Source of the DNA: Clostridia bacterium
GTDB lineage: Bacteria; Bacillota; Clostridia; Oscillospirales; Ruminococcaceae
Length of the DNA: 64,000 nt
Assembly (NCBI GenBank): GCA_009929695.1
Contig: RZZW01000002.1
Location: 96,527 to 160,526, forward strand
Direction of reading: 5' to 3'
Shown here: positions 18,962 to 27,740 of the stretch, piece after piece
Layout of the letters: the number at the start of each line of letters is the position of its first letter
Position numbering within the stretch: position 1 is the stretch's first letter
Notes under the pieces: generated by a model
What the model was told of the DNA's origin: nothing
What the model saw: the letters and a program-made list of their open reading frames with translations, nothing else
Databases searched by the model: none
Program-made: the position numbers and the translations under genes

Positions 18962-20596
18962 AATGTTTCCTCCTGAGGAAAGCGTACTTTTGTAACGGCT
19001 ATCGGAAATTCCTCTATTTCCGAAGCCCACAGGCAAGAGCCTTTTCCGTTCAGCATTTCCCATATCAAAGGAAAGCCGCCGATACCGTCAAACAGGCTTG
19101 CCATAGTGTTATCAGAGCCACAGCAGAGCGTCAGCTTTGAAAGAACATAAAACCACGGCGGTATTGCAATACTGTTTCCGAGTGCCTTATAACGGGCGCT
19201 ATCAGTAATGGGCTTGCTTTTCAGCTTTCTCCCGTATTTATCGGTTTTCTCATAGTCACCTATATCAGTCCACCCGTCCGGGAAGCCCTGCAACCGTTCA
19301 CATTCAAGAGGTGTCAAACGGCGTACTATCATTTTGTCAAGCACATCAACCTGTCTTGAACGCATTAAAGTAGGTGCGGAGCTTTCAGAAGCACTTATAT
19401 CCGCACTCTCTGACGCTTGCCCGTGAAAAGCACATACAGCAGAGGGACCTTTTGCAACAAGCGTTGAGTTGATACCGTCCTCACTGATCCTGAAGTTATA
19501 TTGTGCGTTTTCACCCTGATTAAATGCCGCACGATCCAAAGCAATAACACCGTTTCTGCCTGAGGACATACCACAATTTACGCCCAGCGTTGCCGCCTTA
19601 TCGCCTGTAAGAGCCGCATTGTAACCGTCAACGCCCTGTGCTTTTTCTTTCGGTGTTACAGCAACGGCGGTATAATCAGTAACACGGTTTTGGTGATCTC
19701 CCGTCATAGTGGGTGCAATCTTACCGTCACCGTTTCCCCGTGCGTCATACACAGCAGAAGAATCCTCAGACAAAACCAAACGCCCTTTAACATCAGCCTC
19801 ATGCTTCGGTGCGCCTGCACCGCTTCTCAGGGTGCTTGCAACATCAGCTAAAGGTAACTGTTTTGCGGAAACAGCCGGACGGTCAACGGTGTTGAGCGTG
19901 TAGCTCACGCCCTCCGTCCAGCCTCTACCGTTACAACCTGCGGTGTCGGCACGGTCAATGCAGTTGCCCTGTATGCAGTATGTAGGGGCTACTCTTGTGC
20001 CTGCCGTTCCAGAACGGCTCTCAGCAGTTCGGGTAGCTCTTTCCCACGGCGTTCTGCCCTGCGGATAATACCCTGACACGCCTTCGCGCTCAAAGAGTAT
20101 TTCGGGTGCGGTAAGTCCTCCAAAATCTGCGACAAGTGCGATTCTACGCCTACGCTGGGGGACTCCCCAAAACTGAGCGTCGAGTACACGCCACGCAACG
20201 CTCCAATCCCCCCCCCATTCCAACGAGGCAGCCGCTTGTGGGCCAGCCGTCATTAGGCATAGGAACAACGGGGGCTTCTTTGCAGACAACCCGGACTGTT
20301 TCTTGCAAGACTGCTCCGAAGTCTGCTCCTTTGTTTGAGCTAAAAGCTCCGGGTACATTTTCCCAAACCATAAAGCGAGGTCTGATATTTGTACCTGTTC
20401 TACCTCTGTGTTCATCTGCTTTCCTCATTTCTTTAATTACTCTGAGCTGTTCCATAAACAGCCCTGAGCGTTCCCCGGCAAGCCCAGCACGTTTTCCGGC
20501 AACGCTTAAATCCTGACACGGGCTACCTCCGATTATGACATTGACGGGGGTAGCCTCAGCACCATTGATTTTTGTTATATCGCCTAAGTGTTTCAT
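18958..20596 (-). pseudogene. Circularly permuted C5-cytosine DNA methyltransferase, split by a 9-nt G/C homopolymer
   Basis: 5' part (20150-20596) GGSPCQDLSVAG and WENVPGAF; 3' part (18958-~20208) WGVPQRRRRIALVADF, LTPLECERLQGFPDGWTD, YKALGNSIAIPP, then MASLFDGIGGFP at the C-terminus. Confidence 0.85.
20208..20216. repeat. Homopolymer C9 (G9 on coding strand) at the frame break
   Basis: ccaatcccccccccattcc. Confidence 0.9.
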
Positions 20597-20865
20597 TGTG
20601 ATCCTACCCCCTCAAAGTCCTGTGCCGCTGACGGTCCGATACGCAAGTTAAGTCTTTTTGCACACGAAGGGCAGTAGTGATACCACTCTTCGCTTTCGTC
20701 TTTCGTAAACCGCCAGCCGTCACGCTTAGCTACTTCAATTAAGTCATCAAACAGCCCGAAGCCGTAACCGTCAAGCAATTCATCACCGCAATTATCACAG
20801 CTCATTGTGTAGCTGTCCTCAGGTGAATAATCGTCATCACGGAAGCCTTCGTTGTTAATGCTCAT
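20593..20865 (-). CDS. Zinc-ribbon hypothetical phage protein
   Basis: CDNCGDELLDGYGFG...YHYCPSCAKRLNL. Confidence 0.6.
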   Translation of the reverse strand: MSINNEGFRDDDYSPEDSYTMSCDNCGDELLDGYGFGLFDDLIEVAKRDGWRFTKDESEEWYHYCPSCAKRLNLRIGPSAAQDFEGVGSQ

Positions 20866-21079
20866 TTCTGCTCTTTCCTTTGTCGGTACTATTCACTGCA
20901 TAGAGGGCGATAAACAGAGCCACAAGCAGATAACCGGCATACAGGAACAGCCAGTACCAAGAGAAGATAAGCGACATTACAACAGGAATAGCCAGAGTGC
21001 CGAGGGTAATAACTGCAACCGCAACGATAATAGCGATTACAACGGCAAGCCGTAACAGTTTTTCATAATTGAATTTCAT
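20855..21079 (-). CDS. Small membrane protein
   Basis: Two hydrophobic helices; SD AAGGAGG. Confidence 0.55.
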   Translation of the reverse strand: MKFNYEKLLRLAVVIAIIVAVAVITLGTLAIPVVMSLIFSWYWLFLYAGYLLVALFIALYAVNSTDKGKSRNEH

Positions 21080-21121
21080 AGAAAATGCCTCCTTAATATT
21101 TTCAATGAATTTGTACCGGGA

Positions 21122-21139
21122 GGCCCCACGAAGGGGGCC
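21122..21139 (-). other. GC-rich hairpin 20 nt downstream of the variable C-terminus
   Basis: GGCCCC-CTTCGT-GGGGCC on minus strand, no T-run. Confidence 0.7.
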
Positions 21140-21159
21140 AGATTCCGGGAGTTATTAGA

Positions 21160-21786
21160 TTAAATCGAGAAGCCGAACGCCACGCCATTAGCGTTGTAGG
21201 CGGTGTCGTAGTTGTAGGCGCTACCGTTGGAGTAGACATAACAGAAATAGGACGAGGACTGAGAGTAGGGGGAACGAAGCCACCACCACCAAGTACCGTG
21301 ATCCGCACACTCTTTAACACGGGATTTTTCGGTGTGGAAAATATCAAGCTGTGTGTCCTCCGGCTCATATTCGGAATAGTTGCCCTTGCCGAAAACCTGT
21401 GTTCTGGAAAGCAGGAAAAGTTTGTCCTCACACTCAACACGCTCACCGTCCAAAACCTGAACAACCTTAGTAGGCTTAATGAGTGCCTGCAATTCGTCAG
21501 GCAGCAGATTAAAGACGGTTTTGTTGAGGTGCTTACGCATATCACTTTCAGCCCAGCCGCCCTTGTTTGTGGAACGCTTATTCATAGCGTGTTCATCTTC
21601 AAGACAGTCCTCAAGGACAAAGAACAGATTTCCGTTCATATCGTGTGTAGCTCTTGCCGCCACTTCCTCACCCGTTTTCAGATTGAAATGAATGAGGTCA
21701 CGGCTTTTAATTTCACCGGCTTCAACAGCCGTTTTCAGGTCAGCCCACTCACCGGGCGTAACCGTTTCTTTGATAAAGTTAATCAT
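21160..21786 (-). CDS. DUF6273-like protein with C-type-lectin/DGR-type variable C-terminus
   Basis: TWWWWLRSPYSQSSSYFCYVYSNGSAYNYDTAYNANGVAFGFSI. Confidence 0.75.
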   Translation of the reverse strand: MINFIKETVTPGEWADLKTAVEAGEIKSRDLIHFNLKTGEEVAARATHDMNGNLFFVLEDCLEDEHAMNKRSTNKGGWAESDMRKHLNKTVFNLLPDELQALIKPTKVVQVLDGERVECEDKLFLLSRTQVFGKGNYSEYEPEDTQLDIFHTEKSRVKECADHGTWWWWLRSPYSQSSSYFCYVYSNGSAYNYDTAYNANGVAFGFSI

Positions 21787-21799
21787 AAGATTTGCCTCC

Positions 21800-23779
21800 T
21801 TAATCTTTTTTGAAAAACATTCCTACCCAGCCGTCAGCACCGAGGGGTAAGCCCTGCGCCCACGGGATAGGCGTTGACATGATTTTTACAACAGTGTCTA
21901 ACATTGTTTCGTTGTCTGCAAACGGCTTTATATCAATGACTACTTCATCATGCACATGGAACACAACGGGAAGCCCTGCTTCCTCTAAGTGTTCAATAGC
22001 CTGTGCCAAGCAGTCACGGGCAATAGCCTGTACGCAATTCTCAACAAGTTTGCCGCCGTAGGTTTCTATCCTGCCCCAGTGGTTTTTATCGTTCAGCCCC
22101 ATATAGGAGATTGACGCACCGCCCCAGCGGTTTTCACCGATAGCAGGATCAATGTAGTAAAGTTTTCTGCCGGAGGGCAGAAGGATTGACATACACGTTC
22201 TGCCTTGCGTATAGTCATACTCTCTTGAAAGCGTAAGCCCTCTTACATTGACAGAGCCGCCACAGTTAATTACCTGCACAGCCGCACTGTCAAAGGCGTA
22301 CCACAGATCACGTATCTTTGAGTTTGCGTCACGCCAGCGGCTTACAATATCGGGTAAGTCCTCTTCGGGTATTCCCATATCAAGAGCGCCCATGTTAATT
22401 AGTGCGCCGGTGCTGCCCTGATAGCCAAGAGCCAGCTCAGCAACCTTGCCTTTTTGCCTCAGGTGTCCGTTCTCACCGCCTTTTACAACGTTGCAATGGA
22501 ACATCTGAGAGGCAGAGGCGCAATAAATATCACCGCCACTGCGGAATACTTCAAGCCGCCACTCTTGACCGGCAAGCCATGATATAACCCGTGCCTCAAT
22601 AGCTGAGAAGTCAGCGTCAATGAGTACGTGTCCCTCTGGTGCAACAAAGGCTGTGCGGATAAGCTGTGATAGCGTATCATTTACACTGCCGTACACACAT
22701 TTCAGACCGTCAAGGCTTCGGCTCTTTACAAGTTCTCTTGCGAGTTCAAGCGGCTCTGTGTAGGTACGGGGCAAATTCTGTACCTGCACCAAGCGTCCAG
22801 CCCAGCGCCCGGTACGGTTTGCACCGTAATACTGTAAAAGCCCTCTCACTCTGCCGTCAGGACAAACGCACTCTTGAATAGCGTCATACTTTTTGGTAGA
22901 GGTTTTTCCGAGTTCTTGACGGATTTCCAGCATACGGTTTACCGTATCGCTGTTTTCGTCACGGTCAAGTAGCTTGCTAACGGTATCTTTTCTCAGGTTT
23001 ACGATTTCCTCACCTGTTTCATCAGCAAGCCACTGACCGAGCTGTTTAACACTGTTAGGGTTGTATAGCCCTGATATTTGTATTGCCTCCGTAGTAAGCG
23101 ATTCACGCACGGTTTCACCGAGAGCCAAAGCCCCGTGAACGAAGGACATATCAACGGCAACGCCTCTGTCATTGATAAGCAGGTCCGTTTCCCACTGCTT
23201 CTGAACAAAATCGGGAACGGGGAAAGCGGATAACCTGCTATCAATTTCCATTTCCGTTACAACGTCCTGCTTGCAGTATTCTTTGAACAATTCCCACTTA
23301 GCAGGATCATGGTGAGGGTAGTTGCGTGTCCGCTGACCGTTAGCCTTTGAGGGCTTACAGGGTACACAGAAATAGCGTATAAGGGCTTTACCTGTATTGA
23401 GCTTCTGCTTATCCTCAGGCAGCCCTAACGCCCGTCCTGTGGCCTCCAAGCCTGCCGTATAGCCGCAATACAAGCCGTGAAGCATTGTGTCCCTCCACTG
23501 TGAGGGCGGTAACTTAATACCTGTGTATCGGCTAAGGCAGCCCCACTCAAACGGTGCGTTATATGCGTGTTTTATGTACTCAGGGCTATACAGTGCTTTT
23601 ATAAGCCATTCGGGGGGCTGTTCGCCCTGAGCCATATCCACTATCTCAACAGGGGCGTTATCAACGCTATACGCAAAAAGCAGGATTTCAAAGTCAGGGC
23701 TTCGTAAGTAAGCCTGCGCCCCGGCTTTTTTAATCGGAACACTTGAATAGGTTTCAAGGTCAATGCTTAGTGTGTGCAT
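21800..23779 (-). CDS. Phage DNA polymerase (family A)
   Basis: DADFSAIEARVISWLAGQEWRLEVF; VFHVHDEVVIDI. Confidence 0.95.
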   Translation of the reverse strand: MHTLSIDLETYSSVPIKKAGAQAYLRSPDFEILLFAYSVDNAPVEIVDMAQGEQPPEWLIKALYSPEYIKHAYNAPFEWGCLSRYTGIKLPPSQWRDTMLHGLYCGYTAGLEATGRALGLPEDKQKLNTGKALIRYFCVPCKPSKANGQRTRNYPHHDPAKWELFKEYCKQDVVTEMEIDSRLSAFPVPDFVQKQWETDLLINDRGVAVDMSFVHGALALGETVRESLTTEAIQISGLYNPNSVKQLGQWLADETGEEIVNLRKDTVSKLLDRDENSDTVNRMLEIRQELGKTSTKKYDAIQECVCPDGRVRGLLQYYGANRTGRWAGRLVQVQNLPRTYTEPLELARELVKSRSLDGLKCVYGSVNDTLSQLIRTAFVAPEGHVLIDADFSAIEARVISWLAGQEWRLEVFRSGGDIYCASASQMFHCNVVKGGENGHLRQKGKVAELALGYQGSTGALINMGALDMGIPEEDLPDIVSRWRDANSKIRDLWYAFDSAAVQVINCGGSVNVRGLTLSREYDYTQGRTCMSILLPSGRKLYYIDPAIGENRWGGASISYMGLNDKNHWGRIETYGGKLVENCVQAIARDCLAQAIEHLEEAGLPVVFHVHDEVVIDIKPFADNETMLDTVVKIMSTPIPWAQGLPLGADGWVGMFFKKD

Positions 23780-23802
23780 GGTATAACGCTCCTTTTATCT
23801 GC

Positions 23803-24426
23803 TTACATAGGAAGCCCGGTAATGGGGTTGATTCTGGGAGCTACCGGCTGTGTAGCCGTTGCACCGACAGCCGGAGCAACCGCCTGACCGACACCGGCAA
23901 AGTCGGAGGCTGCGGAAGCACCGCCGCCCAAAGGCTCACCGTCACGGGTTTTCATAACATTACCGAGGCCGCAACCCACACCCGTTTTTCTGTTCTTGTA
24001 GCCGTAGAAATTGAGCGTTACACGGGCATACATTCCAGAATAAATATCCTGAGGTGCGAGGTCACAGTTTACGTTACTCTGATCCACAACGCCGGGTTTC
24101 TGTTCGGAAGAAGCGTTGAGAACGTAATGACCTTTACATTCAGGTCCGTAGGGCGTTCCTGCGTCCGGCTTTACGCCGTCACCGTCATGGAGAATATCTG
24201 CGAAGTTCGGACGGACACCGCCCCACTTTTCATTGACCGCCTTCTGAGCCGCCGCCTCAATGGAATTACGAATATCCTGCACGGTGGCAACATCGGTCTT
24301 AGGGATAAGAAGCTGAACAGAATACTTCGGCGTATCACCGGGATTCTGCGCTCTGGGGGTAACGAGGTTTACATAGGACAGACGGACTTCACCCGTCAGC
24401 ACTTTAGTTGCAATGTTCTGATACAT
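23803..24426 (-). CDS. DUF2815 phage protein (ssDNA-binding-like)
   Basis: VRLSYVNLVTPRAQNPGDTPKYSVQLLIPKTD. Confidence 0.85.
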   Translation of the reverse strand: MYQNIATKVLTGEVRLSYVNLVTPRAQNPGDTPKYSVQLLIPKTDVATVQDIRNSIEAAAQKAVNEKWGGVRPNFADILHDGDGVKPDAGTPYGPECKGHYVLNASSEQKPGVVDQSNVNCDLAPQDIYSGMYARVTLNFYGYKNRKTGVGCGLGNVMKTRDGEPLGGGASAASDFAGVGQAVAPAVGATATQPVAPRINPITGLPM

Positions 24427-24466
24427 AATTGAAAACTCCTTTTTATCTGTTTTTCTTTGATACTGT

Positions 24467-24808
24467 TTAGAGATTTTTATAAAGGTCATTAAAACCTTGT
24501 TCCGCTAATGCGGTTAGCTTTTTACGATCAAGCCGAGGGGCGTTTAACGCCGCCTTAATAAGTGAAAACTGTTCCATAGCGTCACGGCACATCTGGATAT
24601 AACCGTCAGCCACCTTTTCTTTTTCGTCCTCCGATTCCTGAGTATATTTCAGTTCTTCTTCAACCTCACTCACGTAGGACGAAAAGCACCGAGCAGCGTC
24701 ATCACCTAACTTTTCCCTGATAAGTCTTTCAAGGAAAACCGGCTTTTCGTCAAATATGATTTCTGTTGTACCGTCTGAGAGATAAACTGTTTCAGCCATT
24801 TTCAACAC
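24467..24808 (-). CDS. Hypothetical phage protein
   Basis: Overlaps DUF2800 gene. Confidence 0.5.
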   Translation of the reverse strand: MLKMAETVYLSDGTTEIIFDEKPVFLERLIREKLGDDAARCFSSYVSEVEEELKYTQESEDEKEKVADGYIQMCRDAMEQFSLIKAALNAPRLDRKKLTALAEQGFNDLYKNL

Positions 24809-26024
24809 CTGCGAAGTCTGAAGCAGCGGTGCTGTACGGCTCTCTTTTATCGCTCAGTGGTGCAAGTGTAGGTTTGCCCTGCGGCTTCACCACATAGTCA
24901 GTCATAGCCTCAGCAAATTTCTTTTTACCGAGCAGGCTTTCAACCTCTGTCAGTGTTTTAGGCTTACGCTCATAAAGCATTTCCTCATTGTAGCCCAGCT
25001 CAATAACAGCCTTAAATGCTTCGTCAACGTCCTTAAAGGCTCTGTTACTGCGTCCGGCTACAAGTTTCCAACCGGGGATTTCTTTTCCGGCAAGGATAGT
25101 AGCGGTAGCGTATTCCTGTAAGTCCTTGTACCACTGCACAAGTGATTCCGCACGGGTAAGTAAGTCACCAACCTCAGCGTCAGAGAGCATAGGCGGTAAA
25201 CCGATAACGGCTTTTGCCTCAGGTGAAAGCTCTTTGAGTTCGGGTGCTACCTTGCCCTCAACGGCAAAGTCCTTGAAGTCCTCAAACGCTGTATGCTGAT
25301 CCGCACGGGCGCGGCACTGAGCCTTACCTTTGCAGAAACGGCAGTGTTCACCGGGACAGAATGTGCCGGGACCGTTGAAAGCCTCCTGTGCAACAGGCTT
25401 AATACTTTCACCCCAAGCCGTGAGTTCTTCCACTGTAAGAAAATCCTCACTTGCTTCCTCTGAAAGACGGGGCTGACAGATACCCATTGATACATTTTTG
25501 ATTGCACCGCCGAAAACGGGAGCAAACATTTTGAGTGCGCCGAGAGCGTAAAGCCTCATTTGAGGATTACCAACGGCTGACACTGCAACGCCTTTTCCGT
25601 GCTTGTAGTCTGTAATGTGGAGCGTGTCACCGCCAATCATTACACAGTCACAAGTTCCAAAGCCTTCAGGAACATAATCGGAAAAGTCAACCTGTACTTC
25701 CTGTGTCACATACGGTGCGGCTGTGTAGCCCAGCGCCTTTTGTTTCAGGTAGTCAACATAGGCTTCTGCCGTTTTCAGCATTTCATCTGAATAGTACGGG
25801 CTTTCGCTGAGCTTTTTCAGCTCAGAGTTGAATTTACGCTTAGTAACGGTGGTAAAGTATTTACGGGCGTAAAGCTCACAAATACTGTGTGCAAGCGTCC
25901 CTTCCTCTGCATAGTCAGTAGTGCCGTTAGGAAACTGAGCTTCAAAGAGAGGGGCAGCCGTACACTGCAACCAGCGGTGAGCCGAGGACGCACTAAGCAA
26001 AGCGTGTTTGTTAGGTGTCGGCAT
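24792..26024 (-). CDS. DUF2800 phage nuclease-like protein (PD-(D/E)XK, Cas4-like)
   Basis: LLSASSAHRWLQCTAAP; ITDYKHGKGVAV; FCPGEHCRFCKGKAQCRAR. Confidence 0.88.
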   Translation of the reverse strand: MPTPNKHALLSASSAHRWLQCTAAPLFEAQFPNGTTDYAEEGTLAHSICELYARKYFTTVTKRKFNSELKKLSESPYYSDEMLKTAEAYVDYLKQKALGYTAAPYVTQEVQVDFSDYVPEGFGTCDCVMIGGDTLHITDYKHGKGVAVSAVGNPQMRLYALGALKMFAPVFGGAIKNVSMGICQPRLSEEASEDFLTVEELTAWGESIKPVAQEAFNGPGTFCPGEHCRFCKGKAQCRARADQHTAFEDFKDFAVEGKVAPELKELSPEAKAVIGLPPMLSDAEVGDLLTRAESLVQWYKDLQEYATATILAGKEIPGWKLVAGRSNRAFKDVDEAFKAVIELGYNEEMLYERKPKTLTEVESLLGKKKFAEAMTDYVVKPQGKPTLAPLSDKREPYSTAASDFAGVENG

Positions 26025-26038
26025 GATCGCTTACCTCC

Positions 26039-26500
26039 TTAAATGTTCGCACCAAGCGCCCTCATATCGTTTGCAAAGGCGTTAAGCACATCAGGGGTTG
26101 CACCGTTGAGCTGAGTAACAGCCACAACACCATACTTGCCGAGCAAGTCAATAAGCGGCTGCATTTTTCCCTGTTCGCACAGTGCCGCACCTGCTTTGCT
26201 GAGAGCGTCAATGGTAGGAACGGCTACCGCATTAGAAGGGGACGGTGCAGAAGGGACAGAAGGTGCTGTGTTCACCGGCGCACCAGTATTCACCGCCTGC
26301 GTAGGTACTGCACCCTGCGCCGGAACGGGAGCAACAGCAGGGGTGGTAGGGTTTGCTGCCGGGGTGTTGTTTGCCTGAGCTACCGGGGAAACGGGAGCAG
26401 TCGGAACAGTTACGGATTTACCACCGCCGATAGCTGCGGCAAGGTTGTTCAGTGCTTCGGTCAGAGCCGGAGCGTTTACGGTTACATTTACTTCAAACAT
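26039..26500 (-). CDS. Phage protein with Ala/Pro/Val-rich linker
   Basis: Low-complexity APVSPVAQANNTPAANPTTPAVAPVPAQGAVP. Confidence 0.55.
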   Translation of the reverse strand: MFEVNVTVNAPALTEALNNLAAAIGGGKSVTVPTAPVSPVAQANNTPAANPTTPAVAPVPAQGAVPTQAVNTGAPVNTAPSVPSAPSPSNAVAVPTIDALSKAGAALCEQGKMQPLIDLLGKYGVVAVTQLNGATPDVLNAFANDMRALGANI

Positions 26501-26521
26501 GATATATGCCTCCTATAATCA

Positions 26522-27148
26522 TTAGTTTTGAATTATCTGTTGCCAGTAGTCGGATTGTGTCATTACTTTTCGTGAGTAGGCGCTTGTTTCGTAGCCCTGA
26601 TCCCAGAGCCTTCTTGCGCCTGTTTCGCCACAGTTATACGCCATAAGAGCTTTTGACGTATCACCGTACTTGTTTAAGAGTTCACTGAGCATAAAGACAC
26701 CGGCAACAATATTGCCTTCGTACTCAGTAGGCTCTATCCCAAGTTCACGAAGCCGAGGATAGTTACAAGGGTTAATCTGCATAACGCCCCAACAAATACC
26801 GCTGTCTGCCTCTAAATCAAAACAGCTTTCACACTCTGCAACCGCCAAAGCCAAAGCATACGGAACGCCATAGTCTTTACAAGCCTGTTGCATAACCTCC
26901 TGAAGAGAACACGAAAGCGGAATACGCTCACTGTATGTAAATTCCGGCTCTGTTACCTCTACAACCTCTGTGAATGAAACCGCTTGCACGGGAGCAGCGT
27001 TGTAGTTGATAGCAGCCTCAGTAGTTACCACAGGCTGTGTTTCGTCATTAGGCTGTTGTGATTCTGCCCGGTTGCAAGTGATGAACAGTGTAGCTATTGC
27101 CAGCACCACTACTGCAAACAGCAGAATGATTGTTTTGTTCTTTCGCAT
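26522..27148 (-). CDS. Lytic transglycosylase (SLT domain) with N-terminal signal/anchor
   Basis: AVAECESCFDLEADSGICWGVMQINPCNYPRL...ALMAYNCGETGARRLW. Confidence 0.85.
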   Translation of the reverse strand: MRKNKTIILLFAVVVLAIATLFITCNRAESQQPNDETQPVVTTEAAINYNAAPVQAVSFTEVVEVTEPEFTYSERIPLSCSLQEVMQQACKDYGVPYALALAVAECESCFDLEADSGICWGVMQINPCNYPRLRELGIEPTEYEGNIVAGVFMLSELLNKYGDTSKALMAYNCGETGARRLWDQGYETSAYSRKVMTQSDYWQQIIQN

Positions 27149-27308
27149 GAGAATTAACCTCCCTGTTTCGGCTTTGCTGCCACTGTTCAAATTTCTCACG
27201 ATTTTTAGGATCGTCATAGAAATCAATCATTGCGGCAGTGAGTGTCCGGCAGAGGTTTTTAAGGTCTGCGGACGGGATTTGTGTGTAGTCGATTTTGAAG
27301 CCTAACAT
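27048..27308 (-). CDS. Small hypothetical phage protein
   Basis: MLGFKIDYTQIPSADLKNLCRTLTAAMIDFYDDPKNREKF... Confidence 0.5.
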   Translation of the reverse strand: MLGFKIDYTQIPSADLKNLCRTLTAAMIDFYDDPKNREKFEQWQQSRNREVNSHAKEQNNHSAVCSSGAGNSYTVHHLQPGRITTA

Positions 27309-27313
27309 CTGGA

Positions 27314-27508
27314 TCAGTCCTTGTTTGCGTCATCAGAGATAACCGTTGTATTGTTTCTCTCGAAAGCGAGTAGTGCTTCAGCGGTAACACGGTACTGCTT
27401 TCCAACCTTTACAGCCGAAAGCCTTTGCGTCCTGATCCAAGCCCAAACTGTTGTGAGCTTAACTCCGTATCTTTCGGCTATTTGCTCACAGCTATAAAAC
27501 TTTTCCAA
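27314..27508 (-). CDS. Excisionase/MerR-like HTH protein
   Basis: YSCEQIAERYGVKLTTVWAWIRTQRLSAVKVGKQYRVTAEALLAFE. Confidence 0.8.
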   Translation of the reverse strand: MEKFYSCEQIAERYGVKLTTVWAWIRTQRLSAVKVGKQYRVTAEALLAFERNNTTVISDDANKD

Positions 27509-27546
27509 ACAAAAATCCTCCTTTCACTTGACTTTTGTTTAGTTTT

Positions 27547-27584
27547 GTTGTATAATTTTTAGTGCCAGTAAAACCTTATACAAC
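27547..27584. promoter_or_regulatory. Inverted repeat GTTGTATAA...TTATACAAC (candidate repressor operator)
   Basis: 9-nt perfect arms 27547-27555 and 27576-27584 in the divergent intergenic region. Confidence 0.5.
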
Positions 27585-27740
27585 AGAAACTAACCGCTGT
27601 AACTCACAAAACACAGGGGCTTGCTCTTCTTTTGCCTGAATTTTGTTTCGTTGAGTTTATTATACTTTACTTTTGTTTCTTTGTCAAGGGGTTTTTGCGA
27701 AAAAGTTTGAAAAAGTTTCTTTTCAAGGAGGCAAAGCAAA

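Noticed and set aside
15577-20596. Explaining all methyltransferase frame breaks as sequencing or assembly homopolymer errors
   Set aside because: Not fully excluded, but the required corrections differ in sign (7 to 8 and 9 to 8) and other genes with shorter runs are intact; raw reads are needed to settle it.
23608-23616. Another G-run (G6) in the DNA polymerase gene as a phase-variation site
   Set aside because: Only six nt and the polymerase frame is intact; likewise C6 at 54490.
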